64,000 nucleotides of DNA from an uncultured Shewanella sp. (GTDB lineage Bacteria; Pseudomonadota; Gammaproteobacteria; Enterobacterales; Shewanellaceae), in assembly GCF_947501665.1 (NCBI RefSeq), contig NZ_CANMWS010000015.1, forward strand, positions 80,386 to 144,385. Direction: 5' to 3'. The first letter of the stretch is position 1, and each line of letters begins with the position of its first letter. The notes beneath the pieces were generated by a model. That model was not told the origin of the DNA. It did not search any database and saw only the letters and a program-made list of their open reading frames with translations. A program made the translations under genes and the position numbers. Below are positions 30,675-39,974 of this stretch, in pieces.

Positions 30675-31520
30675 ATGGTTTTTTTTAAAAAATTCAACAT
30701 CTTGTTATTGTTTTTGATGATACCAAAAGTGATTGCAGCAGAATTACTACTGACTGCAATCCCCAATGATGAAAAAAATATTGTTGATCATAAGTTTAAC
30801 AATGTAGCGACTTATTTGACGCAAGTGCTAGAAATGGATGTGAGATACATTCCAGTCAGTTCTTATGCTGAGGCCGTTACATTATTTAAAGAAAATCAAG
30901 TGCAATTGGCATGGTTTGGTGGATTATCAGGTGTGCAGGCTCGTCGCGCTGTGCCAGATTCTGAGGCTATAGCCCAAGGTTTTGAAGATCAATTTTTTCG
31001 CAGCTATTTTATTGCTAATGCTTCGGCAGATATTTTACCTTCAAAAAGCTTCCCTAATTTGAACGGCTATACTTTTACCTTTGGCTCGCCTGATTCAACA
31101 TCTGGTCGCTTAATGCCGCAGTTTTTTATTGAGCGTAATTTAGGTAAGGCACCTCATGATGTTTTTCGTAAAGTGGGTTTTACTCAAAATCATTTGGAAA
31201 CTATCGAACAAGTTCAATCCGGTTTTTTTCAAGTTGGGGCGGTTGATTATAAAATTTGGGAACGCGCAGTCTCCGAGGGGTTAGTTGATTTTCAAAAAGT
31301 ATCGGTGATATGGGAGAGCCCTTCTTTTCCTGATACACAGTGGACAGTAAGAGCGGATATTGACCAACAATTTGGTCAAGGCTTTAAGCAAAAATTGCAA
31401 CAGGCATTATTTAATATGCGCGGTGGTGAGCCTCAATCAAGGTTACTCTATGTGCCTGTTGAAAATCACGATTATCAACCTGTTGAAGATGTTGCTCGTG
31501 CTATAGGTTTAATTGATTAG
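30675..31520 (+). CDS. PhnD-like periplasmic oxyanion-binding protein
   Basis: 281-residue PBP-like protein with a signal peptide (ending PKVIAAE). Contains the PhnD-family start LLLTAIPNDE, YAEAVTLFKENQVQLAWFGG-type segment and GSPDSTSGR at the anion pocket. It resembles the PhnD subfamily annotated as putative selenate/phosphonate binding. No permease or ATPase gene is next to it, so the transporter, if any, is elsewhere, or it acts as a sensor. Confidence 0.8.
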   Translation: MVFFKKFNILLLFLMIPKVIAAELLLTAIPNDEKNIVDHKFNNVATYLTQVLEMDVRYIPVSSYAEAVTLFKENQVQLAWFGGLSGVQARRAVPDSEAIAQGFEDQFFRSYFIANASADILPSKSFPNLNGYTFTFGSPDSTSGRLMPQFFIERNLGKAPHDVFRKVGFTQNHLETIEQVQSGFFQVGAVDYKIWERAVSEGLVDFQKVSVIWESPSFPDTQWTVRADIDQQFGQGFKQKLQQALFNMRGGEPQSRLLYVPVENHDYQPVEDVARAIGLID

Positions 31521-31624
31521 CCTGAGCTATCCCTTTTTAGTGTTTTGATAATATGTGAGCGAATTTGTCAATTCATGGTATTTTCCTAGCTATACTCTAT
31601 TTACACTAAACCATAGAGTATAAA

Positions 31625-32401
31625 ATGAAAAATCAATTACCGAGTGTTTTAAGTCCAACAGCCGCTTTCATGGAGCAATACGATCATGCTCACCCAAGTG
31701 GTAGCCTTCATCCGATGTGTTTACGTAATCGACTTGCTAATATTGGTATTGATGCTAGAAAACATAGACTAAACCCTTTAGACCTGAATTTATTAACAGA
31801 TCGTCAGTATGAATTTATTGCTGAAACAAGTGATGATGGTTGGCTAGTCGGAGGAGGAGATCGCACTAAATTGCAAAGAGCAGATACGGCTCATGCAGAG
31901 ATATGGAGAACTGGGCCTGATAATTTTCAAGAAGGAGGGCTACCTTATTCATTAATTAATAAGGTGATATCAGCGATTAAATTTGCACCTATAAGGTTAA
32001 CTCCAATAAGAGTGAACCTAACGGATACAAATGAATTAGAATTATTATTTAACTATGATCCTACCTCTCATATTGGGTTGTTATTTTCTTGTCTTAGCCA
32101 ATTGTTGGCCTGTCCCTGCGGCGATTATGGTAATCCTTTTCATATCACCTTAGTTAGAGGGGTTAAATTTCGCTCCGAGAAGGCAAAAACACAGTATTTT
32201 AATCAGGTTAATGGAGTGGTATCGGATTGGATTAAGCGTTTTCCTGATGGTGTGCAAATTGGGGATGGGGGCGTTGATTTTTTTGCTAATAGAGAAGAGA
32301 TATTATTCCATTATTCACCTAGCTTAACGTCAGGTCTTCAAGCGGATATTCCTGATTTAAAAGCAATGATAGAATATGAAAAAAATAGTGTTAAAGGTTA
32401 G
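31625..32401 (+). CDS. Uncharacterised conserved-looking protein, 258 residues
   Basis: Not recognised. A soluble protein with no signal peptide or membrane segment. Notable parts are a Cys pair in LLACPCGDYG, an H-x-T sequence in FHITLVRGV and an Asp/Gly-rich GDGGVDFF segment. A single HxT recalls 2H phosphodiesterases, but a second HxT/S is not evident, so I do not assign that. It has its own promoter region and overlaps the following convergent gene by 4 bases. Codon use resembles the neighbours, so it is native. Confidence 0.7.
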   Translation: MKNQLPSVLSPTAAFMEQYDHAHPSGSLHPMCLRNRLANIGIDARKHRLNPLDLNLLTDRQYEFIAETSDDGWLVGGGDRTKLQRADTAHAEIWRTGPDNFQEGGLPYSLINKVISAIKFAPIRLTPIRVNLTDTNELELLFNYDPTSHIGLLFSCLSQLLACPCGDYGNPFHITLVRGVKFRSEKAKTQYFNQVNGVVSDWIKRFPDGVQIGDGGVDFFANREEILFHYSPSLTSGLQADIPDLKAMIEYEKNSVKG

Positions 32402-33228
32402 AGGCGGTAAAAGTGCTTGGCATTTTGTCCCAAAATATTATCCCGTGTACTTTGAGGCTGTGATAATAAGTATCGACTAACGATATTATATTGTCTTTGG
32501 TACGAGGCTTTTATTGTGCTAACAGGCCAATCGGAACCGTAAACAAGTCTATTTTGACCAAATGCCTTTAAAATGGTGTCAAAATAAATATAGAAATCGG
32601 TTTCATGCCATTCTTTTGCTAATTGAGAAGTAATAAAGGTCATTTTACAGTATACATTGTCATGTTCAGCAAGTTTCTCTATATCTTCTTTCCAGCCTGA
32701 AAGAGTTTGATTTTTAACCATGGGCTGTGCCATGTGATTAATGATGAAGGCTTGATTGGGGAAATTTGAAACCAGCTCAATGGTGGGCGCTAAATGATAA
32801 GGCTGAATAAGTAAATCATAAGTATATTGAAAAGGGTGGAGTTGAGCGATGCCTTTTTGAAAATTATCTCTCAACATAAAATGTGGATCACTTTCATCTT
32901 GTAGTAAATGGCGAAAACCTTTCAATTTATTGTATTGACTGTAATAAGCAAGTTGCTTATCAAGTTGCTTGCTGCATAAATCGACCCAACCAATGACGCC
33001 TAAAATCCATTGATATTTTTCAGCCAAGGATAATAGCCAATCTGTTTCTTGAGTATTTTGTCTTGCTTGCACAGCAATAGTGCCGTCAATGTGACAAGCA
33101 GATAAGTCGGGATAAAGTTGCTCAGGGCCGTATTGATTTTTTAAAACGACATATTGATCAACCATCCATGGGTAATCATCAGGAAATGAAGGATAATCGA
33201 GAAAATGCTGGTGGCCATCGATATGCAT
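32398..33228 (-). CDS. Amidohydrolase-family TIM-barrel hydrolase (COG3618 type)
   Basis: 276 residues. The N-terminal metal-binding DGHQHF motif, IINHMAQP in the middle and the terminal YGSDWPV motif are those of the metal-dependent lactonase/amidohydrolase group (2-pyrone-4,6-dicarboxylate and fuconolactone hydrolases). The substrate is unknown. The ATG at 33228 places the start two residues before the metal motif; a TTG at 33243 is possible. Probably transcribed with the GST-like gene upstream of it. Confidence 0.83.
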   Translation of the reverse strand: MHIDGHQHFLDYPSFPDDYPWMVDQYVVLKNQYGPEQLYPDLSACHIDGTIAVQARQNTQETDWLLSLAEKYQWILGVIGWVDLCSKQLDKQLAYYSQYNKLKGFRHLLQDESDPHFMLRDNFQKGIAQLHPFQYTYDLLIQPYHLAPTIELVSNFPNQAFIINHMAQPMVKNQTLSGWKEDIEKLAEHDNVYCKMTFITSQLAKEWHETDFYIYFDTILKAFGQNRLVYGSDWPVSTIKASYQRQYNIVSRYLLSQPQSTRDNILGQNAKHFYRL

Positions 33229-33299
33229 AGAGATACTGCCCAATGAATGTGTTTTATAAAAAGTATGGACAGCAATACTCTGTTTACCAAGTTTTTCGT

Positions 33300-33962
33300 T
33301 TATTCTTTCAAGGGGAGGAGCCCAAATTTAAACATTTGTTTTGATTCAAGCCACAATGGGTATTTTTGCATAATACTAAGAAATAATTCACTTTTTATAT
33401 GTTGGTTCAACCAATGTCGAGTATTTGGGTATGGGGCTTGATTGAACCAATTAATATCTACATGAGCAAATTGGCGAATGAAAGGAAAAATAGCATAATC
33501 AGCAAGAGAAGGAGTATCACTTATCAACTGAGTATTTTGATTGAGGTTTTCTTCCAATCTCAAAATAAAAGTTTCAGCCTGTTGTCGATAATAGGTCATT
33601 GATTGTTCAGGATATCGATCGGCATATTTATATTTATCAAGCCAAGATTTAAATTGCGCATCGTTTTGCTGGATAAGTTCAAATGTTAATTGTTTATCTT
33701 GTTGGGTGATGGGTAATAAGTGATGAGGATCGGATTGGTCTAATGCCCAGAGCATAATATCTAAGCTTTCATCAATGACCTCTTCATTTGGTAAAACTAA
33801 CACTGGAACCGTGCCCTTTGGCGATACTTCAAGCATAGATTTGGGTTTATTTTTAAGGATAATTTCTTTGAGATAAACCGACTGTCCGCTTAATAATATC
33901 CCTAATCGTGCACGCATAGCATAAGGGCAACGTCTAAAAGAATACAAAATGGGTAAAGGCAT
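33300..33962 (-). CDS. Glutathione S-transferase family protein
   Basis: 220 residues. The N-terminal thioredoxin-like domain has YSFRRCPYAMRAR, with Cys in the redox position as in glutaredoxin-2 and omega-type GSTs, and PVLVL-type cis-Pro loop (GTVPVLVLP). A helical C-terminal domain follows (SLADYAIFPFIRQFA). Catalytic Cys suggests thiol transfer rather than conjugation. It lies 71 bases upstream of the amidohydrolase gene on the same strand. Confidence 0.86.
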   Translation of the reverse strand: MPLPILYSFRRCPYAMRARLGILLSGQSVYLKEIILKNKPKSMLEVSPKGTVPVLVLPNEEVIDESLDIMLWALDQSDPHHLLPITQQDKQLTFELIQQNDAQFKSWLDKYKYADRYPEQSMTYYRQQAETFILRLEENLNQNTQLISDTPSLADYAIFPFIRQFAHVDINWFNQAPYPNTRHWLNQHIKSELFLSIMQKYPLWLESKQMFKFGLLPLKE

Positions 33963-34170
33963 AGTAATAGGGTTATTGAGACTTGATAAGTGCTAGTTTA
34001 CTGTTAAATGGCGCTATTGGGTATTCAGTTACTGTTATTTTCTATATCTTTTAACGGAATTGGGCTGTCTATTACGACGTGATTGAGGTAGTATTCGCCG
34101 TGTTTTTTATGTGGTTATTTTAGTTTACGCACTGGAAATGAAGTTCCAGCGAGCTGTTAAAGAGGTTGAT

Positions 34171-35148
34171 ATGTTTGTTGTTTGTGCAATGTATAAATTT
34201 GTCGCATTACCTAATTTTGAAGCTATTCAAAAACCGTTATTGGATGTGATGGAAAAAGCTGACATTAAAGGGACATTATTATTAGCAAGTGAAGGGATTA
34301 ATGGTACGGTTGCGGGTAGTCAAGCCGCTATTGATACATTACTGACTTGGCTGAATACTCAACCTGGACTTGATAATATTGTCTATAAATTGTCATTTGA
34401 TGATGAAATGCCCTTTTATCGTACAAAAGTAAAATTAAAAAAAGAAATTGTCACTATGGGGGTTGAAGGTATTGATCCCAATAAAGTGGTCGGTACTTAC
34501 GTAAAACCAAAAGATTGGAATCAATTGATTTCAGATCCTGATGTGCTTTTAGTGGATACCCGCAATGATTATGAAGTTCAAATTGGAACGTTTAAGCATG
34601 CAGTTGATCCTAAAACGACCACGTTTAGGGAATTTCCTGAATATGTTCAAGAAAATCTAGACCCTGAAAAACACAAGAAAGTTGCCATGTTTTGTACCGG
34701 TGGGATCCGTTGTGAAAAATCGACTGCTTACTTAAAAGAACAAGGCTTTGATGAAGTTTATCATCTTGAAGGCGGGATTTTAAAATACCTTGAGGAAGTC
34801 AAACAAGAAGAGAGTCTATGGGAAGGGGAATGCTTTGTGTTTGATAATCGCGTTGCTGTCAATCATGATCTAGAAAAAGGTCAGTATGATCAATGCAATG
34901 CTTGTCGTATGCCTGTTACAGCTGAAGAGAAAGCATCCCCTGACTTTGTGCAAGGTGTAAGTTGCCCACATTGTATTGATCAGATTTCAGACAAGCAGCG
35001 TCAACGTTTTATCGAACGTGAGCGTCAAATGCAACTTGCTCAGCAACGTGGTGAGGCCCATATTGGCAGTGATGTAAAGCAAGTTATAGAGCAACGTAGG
35101 CAGAAAAAAGTACAACTTAAACAATCACAGAATGGATCTGTGGATTAA
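34171..35148 (+). CDS. trhO: tRNA uridine-34 hydroxylase TrhO (YceA)
   Basis: Rhodanese-domain enzyme that makes 5-hydroxyuridine at tRNA position 34. N-terminal acylphosphatase-like domain ([12 protein letters not shown]), a rhodanese domain (DTRNDYEV) with catalytic Cys175 in [12 protein letters not shown], and a C-terminal Cys-pair zinc-like region (CNAC, CPHC). The ATG at 34171 has AAAGAGG before it; an upstream in-frame start would add 20 atypical residues. 325 aa. Confidence 0.92.
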   Translation: MFVVCAMYKFVALPNFEAIQKPLLDVMEKADIKGTLLLASEGINGTVAGSQAAIDTLLTWLNTQPGLDNIVYKLSFDDEMPFYRTKVKLKKEIVTMGVEGIDPNKVVGTYVKPKDWNQLISDPDVLLVDTRNDYEVQIGTFKHAVDPKTTTFREFPEYVQENLDPEKHKKVAMFCTGGIRCEKSTAYLKEQGFDEVYHLEGGILKYLEEVKQEESLWEGECFVFDNRVAVNHDLEKGQYDQCNACRMPVTAEEKASPDFVQGVSCPHCIDQISDKQRQRFIERERQMQLAQQRGEAHIGSDVKQVIEQRRQKKVQLKQSQNGSVD

Positions 35149-35177
35149 TTAGGTTTGTAAACAAGGCAGTATTATGT

Positions 35178-35205
35178 AAACGCTCACGGTCAGGTGAGCG
35201 TTTTT
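35178..35205 (+). terminator. Terminator after trhO
   Basis: Stem AAACGCTCAC / GTGAGCGTTT with a six-base loop and following Ts. Confidence 0.87.
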
Positions 35206-35269
35206 AGGTTTTGTTCAGTGGCCAATTAACATTACTATTGTTTTAAGTTTAGCATGGCCTTAAAGTCAA

Positions 35270-36868
35270 TTAATCAATGATGACGTCAGTCTCGTATCCC
35301 ATTTCTCCTAGTGCTGCGATAACCGCTTCTACTGCATTGACAAGATCTGCCCATGTATAATTTTGAGAAACACCAGTATCTAAAATTGTTTCTCCCGCCT
35401 CTAACCAGTCTAAAGCAGATTGTGCAATCACTTGTTGACCCGGTGATGCTAGGTGAACTGTATTCCAAAATAAAAAGGGAAAACTAAGTCGACTTAAGCA
35501 AGGAGTGACATTACCTGTGGCGACGCCACCATCATCATAGACATACTCATTGTCATTACAAGTGCTGCCAAAGGTTTCAGTATAGCCATCACCGTAAGCG
35601 ACAACATTCATGTTGTCATATAGGTTATCTAAGAAATAGAAATGCCATTTTGGATAATTATTGGGTTCAACCAATGCGTAAGCTGACGCCGTGCTATAAG
35701 TGAGTAATTTTAATCTTTCGTTATAAATCTTGACTAGTTCACCTAATACAATAGCAAAGGCTTGGAGTTCTATTGGGTTTAAATCAATACCTGATTCCAT
35801 TAAATAGTAATTGATATCAGGCGTAATGCCTAAATTATATTGAGGAAACATAAAAATATTGCCTCTATTTTGACCGACATCGCTAATCATTGCCTCTACA
35901 CTGGAGCTTGAAGTACCAATCATATATTCAGGGATAGTGGTCCAAATGGCCTCCATAAACACTTGAGTACTTACGCTTCCTCCCACCCAATCAAAAAAGA
36001 TATCGGAGAGATCATTAGCGCCACTGTAAAAAATATACAGGCTATCTTTATCCACTTCTATAGCGGTATTTTCAATATCAGGAAGAAAGAGTTGAGTGAC
36101 TTGTTGATGTAGAGTCGGTACAGGCATTAAGCCTTCAAGAGTATAACCATCTTCGGCTGATAGAGGCGGTTGACCATTTTCAAGAATTTGGGAAGTGCGG
36201 TAGGTCTCTTGTAAGGTATAAATATCATCGGTAGGGCACTCACTATTTTGATTAAGTAAGACCTGATTGCCATTATAGCAGCCTGTTTGGGGAGATAAGG
36301 CACCATACCAAGCATAATTAACTGATACCATTTCTGTGTTAATAATATCTTCAGTAGTATTGGCCACCCATGATGACAGAAGTACTTCATCAAAAAGTGT
36401 GGTGTTAACTACGCCATTATAAGCAAAATAATTGACCCACCCGGTTGAAGTACTTTGCCTGGTGCTACAAACCGCAGTTTCAATGAATCTACCTGTACAA
36501 ATGGATTGAGTGTCGGTTGTTAGCGTAATAACATTATAGCCATTCCCCGTTTCAGGAAATTGAAGTGAGCCTAAATCCAGTGGCGTAAAAATATCACTGT
36601 CGATGGGCTCTGTAACAGCATTATAGAGGTTTGTGGCAATTTCATTTAATGAGGAAGAATAAGGATCATATTGATAATATAAGCTTTGTGGATAATTTCC
36701 TGTATCACTTTGGCTGTCTCCAAAGATAACAATATTGGAAAATGTTTCTGTTTTATAATTATAGTCATCATCATCTTTATGAGTGCAGGCGTTTAGAAAT
36801 AGTATTGGAAGGATAGTGAAAAGCGTAAATAATGAGTGTGTTAGCGTCGTATTGAATTTATTCATCAT
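35270..36868 (-). CDS. GDSL-type (SGNH) lipase/esterase lipoprotein
   Basis: 532 residues. Signal peptide with lipobox LNAC (Cys28), so a lipid-anchored outer-membrane or surface protein. Block I is FGDSQSDTGNYP with catalytic Ser52, and block III is YSGANDLSD. The last block, usually a WDxxH motif, reads FWNTVHLAS with His472 but Asn469 where the triad Asp is expected. Long inserts separate the blocks, as in thermolabile-hemolysin or autotransporter-type SGNH esterases. No signs of transfer. Confidence 0.83.
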   Translation of the reverse strand: MMNKFNTTLTHSLFTLFTILPILFLNACTHKDDDDYNYKTETFSNIVIFGDSQSDTGNYPQSLYYQYDPYSSSLNEIATNLYNAVTEPIDSDIFTPLDLGSLQFPETGNGYNVITLTTDTQSICTGRFIETAVCSTRQSTSTGWVNYFAYNGVVNTTLFDEVLLSSWVANTTEDIINTEMVSVNYAWYGALSPQTGCYNGNQVLLNQNSECPTDDIYTLQETYRTSQILENGQPPLSAEDGYTLEGLMPVPTLHQQVTQLFLPDIENTAIEVDKDSLYIFYSGANDLSDIFFDWVGGSVSTQVFMEAIWTTIPEYMIGTSSSSVEAMISDVGQNRGNIFMFPQYNLGITPDINYYLMESGIDLNPIELQAFAIVLGELVKIYNERLKLLTYSTASAYALVEPNNYPKWHFYFLDNLYDNMNVVAYGDGYTETFGSTCNDNEYVYDDGGVATGNVTPCLSRLSFPFLFWNTVHLASPGQQVIAQSALDWLEAGETILDTGVSQNYTWADLVNAVEAVIAALGEMGYETDVIID

Positions 36869-37070
36869 ATTCCATTAATCAATAGTGTCTGTAGACTGCG
36901 TCCTTATATGGGTACCTACTGGTTAAAATTGCAGTATAGTTGATTATTAAAATACAGAAGGGAATATCAGAGAATATTGCAGTATTTTATTTAAATGATG
37001 ACGATTTATATGTATTTAGTGGTGAGAATCATGTATAAGCCCTGTGATTATTGTCTAGTGAGTACTGTTG

Positions 37071-37409
37071 ATGTCAGATAAATTTTTTTTTAAAGGGCGT
37101 AAAACCCCTAAACCTAAACATGAGAGTTTTGGTTATAACACAAAACGAGTGGCGAAATTGGGAACGATAACCAATCCATTGAAATTGACGGTGAATACGC
37201 TAGAAAGAGAAAATGAAATCAAGCAGCAATTAAAAGATAACCAATTAGTGGCAGAGATCCTGATTGATGCTGATGCGTCAGAGGATGTGAGTGCATTGAC
37301 ATTCCTTTTAGACACAACATTGCCAGCAGTCTGTGAAAAGAAGCCAGAACGAAATCAACCTTGTCCTTGCGGCAGCGGCAAAAAATTTAAAAAATGCTGT
37401 GGGGGTTAG
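37071..37409 (+). CDS. SEC-C metal-binding motif protein (PBPRA1643 type)
   Basis: 112-residue protein starting [11 protein letters not shown] and ending in the SEC-C zinc motif [18 protein letters not shown]. This small family is known from Vibrio, Photobacterium and Shewanella. The same C-terminal motif in SecA binds zinc, SecB and ribosomes, so a translation or export link is conceivable but unproven. The ATG at 37071 follows directly after an in-frame TTG. Confidence 0.8.
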   Translation: MSDKFFFKGRKTPKPKHESFGYNTKRVAKLGTITNPLKLTVNTLERENEIKQQLKDNQLVAEILIDADASEDVSALTFLLDTTLPAVCEKKPERNQPCPCGSGKKFKKCCGG

Positions 37410-37877
37410 TACCTGGTATTGATTTCACAAAAATAGCGCTATTCAGTGGCGCTGCTTATCCTGAGTTTAGGTTGTTGAGAGACATGATATTTGTTCGTAA
37501 TTAAATACCAGATAGAGAAAATATTATGACCTTTAAATTTGAGTTGAGAATAGCGACATGACTTGAGAGTAACTTTTTATTCATCTCTTTTTAAACTGCT
37601 GTAGAAATCACCTGTCAAAGATCAACAATCCTTAGACCATTTCATTAGTAAATACTAATGAAATGGTGATAGGAATACAATTTTCTCGAAAAAATTTATT
37701 TTTATTATTTATCAATTTATTATATTAAATTTTTTATGAGTTTAAGAGACGTTTATATAAAATATTAGCTTTTCCTAATGTTATTGTTTTGCTTTATGTC
37801 ACGATCATAGCTTGAATGTGACTGAAAGTATTATTTAAAGATGGATATCTGCAATAGACATCATAAGGAGAGATAAA
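37410..37877. other. Intergenic region before the ceramidase gene
   Basis: About 470 AT-rich bases with the ceramidase promoter. It contains a degenerate copy (37591-37636) of one end of the MITE at 47372-47656. Short hairpin ATAGCGCTATT at about 37433. No gene seen. Confidence 0.5.
37591..37636 (+). repeat. Solo degenerate end of the 47.4-kb MITE family
   Basis: AAACTGCTGTAGAAATCACC followed by AAAGATCAAC and CTTAG matches the right end of the element at 47615-47656 with a few substitutions. No matching left end is obvious nearby. Confidence 0.6.
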
Positions 37878-39947
37878 GTGAGATATAGACCTCTTGGAAC
37901 CGTATTCTTTTTTTATTTTTTTGTTATGTTATTTCAACCTTTGAGTTGGGCTTATGAAAGTAATTATTTAATCGGTCGTGGGATCCACGATATAACAGGA
38001 CCAGCAGCTGAAGTGGGATTAATGGGCTATGCGAATATTGAACAAAAAAGCAGTGGCATACACAATCGACAATGGGCACGTGCTTTTATTGTCGTAGATG
38101 AAAATAACGGTCAGAGGATGGTGTTTGTCAATGTAGATGCTGGGGCTGTTTTTCAGGCAGTAACACAAGATGTAATGAGAGTATTAGGCACTAAATTTGG
38201 CGATTTATATACTGATAAGAATGTGATTTTGAGTGCAACACATACTCATTCGGCAGTAGGAGGGCAATCTCATTACGGCCTTTATGACATTACAATTTTA
38301 GGTTTTATTGAGCAAGCACATTGGGCGCATGTGGAAGGGATCGTGGCAGCGATAGAAAAAGCACATGAGGACTTAAAGCCTGGATACATTTTAATAAATA
38401 AAGGGAACTTATCTAATGCGAGTTATAACCGCTCAATAGAAGCATATCAAAATAACCCTTTGTCTGAACGATTATATTATGCTGCTCCAATTCAACCTGA
38501 AATGACGGTGTTGAAGTTAATGCATCAAGATGCCAATAAAGAGCCGCAAGAAATAGGGATGATTAACTGGTTTGCAACTCATCCTAATGCGATGGGGCGA
38601 GAGCTGACTGTGTTGAGTTCAGATAATAAAGGCTATGCAGCTTATTTGTTTGAGAAAAAATTGAAACAGAGTGATTATCAAAGTAAAGAAAGTTATGTGG
38701 CAGCTTTTGCAATCAATAATGCGGGTGATATGTCGCCTAACCTTAATTCGGATGATGAAGGAAGAGGACCGACGACAGATAGATTTAAAAATGTTGAAAT
38801 TATCGGGGAGCGTCAATATCAAATGGCATTGATGCTATATAATAATGCCACTGAACAATTAATCGGTTCTATTGATGTTCAGCAACAATTTGTTGATTTA
38901 TCTCAAACATGGATTTCGGCAGATTTTACGGGGACGAATGTAGAGCAAACCTGTATTGCCGCTTTAGGTGAATCTTTTGCAGCGGGTACAGAAGACGGTC
39001 GTGGTCCGAGCTTTTTTGAGGAAGGTAGCACAGAAGCCAATCCTTTTTTTCAATTCATTAGTAGTATGATTGTTGAGCCAACTGAAGAAGATATTGCTTG
39101 TCATGACAAAAAAGCATTATTGCTGGCTGTAGGTAAAACAACGCCATACCCATGGTCTCCTGAAGTATTGCCTTTATCGCTTCAAAAATTAGGTCAACTT
39201 GCCATCGTTGCTGTTCCTGCTGAATTGACTGTCATGGCGGGGAGACGATTAATGAAAACCGTTGAAAATGTGTTAGCAGATCATTTGCAATATACGGTTA
39301 TTGCTGGACTTGCTAATGCTTACAGTGGTTATGTAGCGACGAAAGAGGAATATGATCTTCAGCATTATGAGGGCGGATCGACACATTTTGGCCCTTGGAC
39401 ATTGGCGGCATACCAACAGTCATTTTATCAATTAGCAGAGCGTATGTTACCTTTGGGAGAAACGCCTAAAAAGGTAAAGAGACCGATTCCATTTCCAAAT
39501 GAAATGCCTATAGCTCGAAATTTAACAGGTAAAACCATTAATTTTCAAACCGGAGTTGTGCATGATCAAGCGCCTATCTTTAAGCAGATTGGCGATATCG
39601 TGGATGATACTCGGCAAATTTACCACAAAGGGGAGCAAGTCGTCGCTCGTTTTTGGTCTGGGCACCCTAAGAATAATTTGCGAACTCAAAATACGTTTAT
39701 GCAAGTGCAGTTTTGGGATCAAGATCATTGGCAAGTTATCGCCACAGATAATGATTGGGAAACCTTATATGAATGGCAGCGTGTCGACAGTCTATGGGGC
39801 ACTTCTCAGGCAACATTGACGTGGAATATGCCAAAGAGTGTCGCGACAGGTTATTATCGTTTAGTGCATTTTGGGGATGAAAAGAAGCCAATAACTGGTG
39901 AGATAAAGGCTTATTCAGGTCATTCTAGTGAGTTTTGGGTAGAATAA
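37878..39947 (+). CDS. Neutral ceramidase (alkaline/neutral ceramidase family)
   Basis: 689-residue exported enzyme that hydrolyses ceramide to sphingosine and fatty acid. Signal peptide ends near WAYES. The family start is visible in GRGIHDITGPAAEVGLMGYA, zinc-ligand-type ATHTHSAVGG, and the catalytic Ser286 in NAGDMSPNLN. A C-terminal Ig-like domain covers the last about 150 residues. It starts at GTG, with AAGGAG seven bases before it. Bacteria lacking sphingolipids use such enzymes on host or detrital lipid. It stands alone and is convergent with the AraC gene. Confidence 0.92.
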   Translation: MRYRPLGTVFFFYFFVMLFQPLSWAYESNYLIGRGIHDITGPAAEVGLMGYANIEQKSSGIHNRQWARAFIVVDENNGQRMVFVNVDAGAVFQAVTQDVMRVLGTKFGDLYTDKNVILSATHTHSAVGGQSHYGLYDITILGFIEQAHWAHVEGIVAAIEKAHEDLKPGYILINKGNLSNASYNRSIEAYQNNPLSERLYYAAPIQPEMTVLKLMHQDANKEPQEIGMINWFATHPNAMGRELTVLSSDNKGYAAYLFEKKLKQSDYQSKESYVAAFAINNAGDMSPNLNSDDEGRGPTTDRFKNVEIIGERQYQMALMLYNNATEQLIGSIDVQQQFVDLSQTWISADFTGTNVEQTCIAALGESFAAGTEDGRGPSFFEEGSTEANPFFQFISSMIVEPTEEDIACHDKKALLLAVGKTTPYPWSPEVLPLSLQKLGQLAIVAVPAELTVMAGRRLMKTVENVLADHLQYTVIAGLANAYSGYVATKEEYDLQHYEGGSTHFGPWTLAAYQQSFYQLAERMLPLGETPKKVKRPIPFPNEMPIARNLTGKTINFQTGVVHDQAPIFKQIGDIVDDTRQIYHKGEQVVARFWSGHPKNNLRTQNTFMQVQFWDQDHWQVIATDNDWETLYEWQRVDSLWGTSQATLTWNMPKSVATGYYRLVHFGDEKKPITGEIKAYSGHSSEFWVE

Positions 39948-39974
39948 AAAAGTTATACTTATTCCAAGTTCAGG

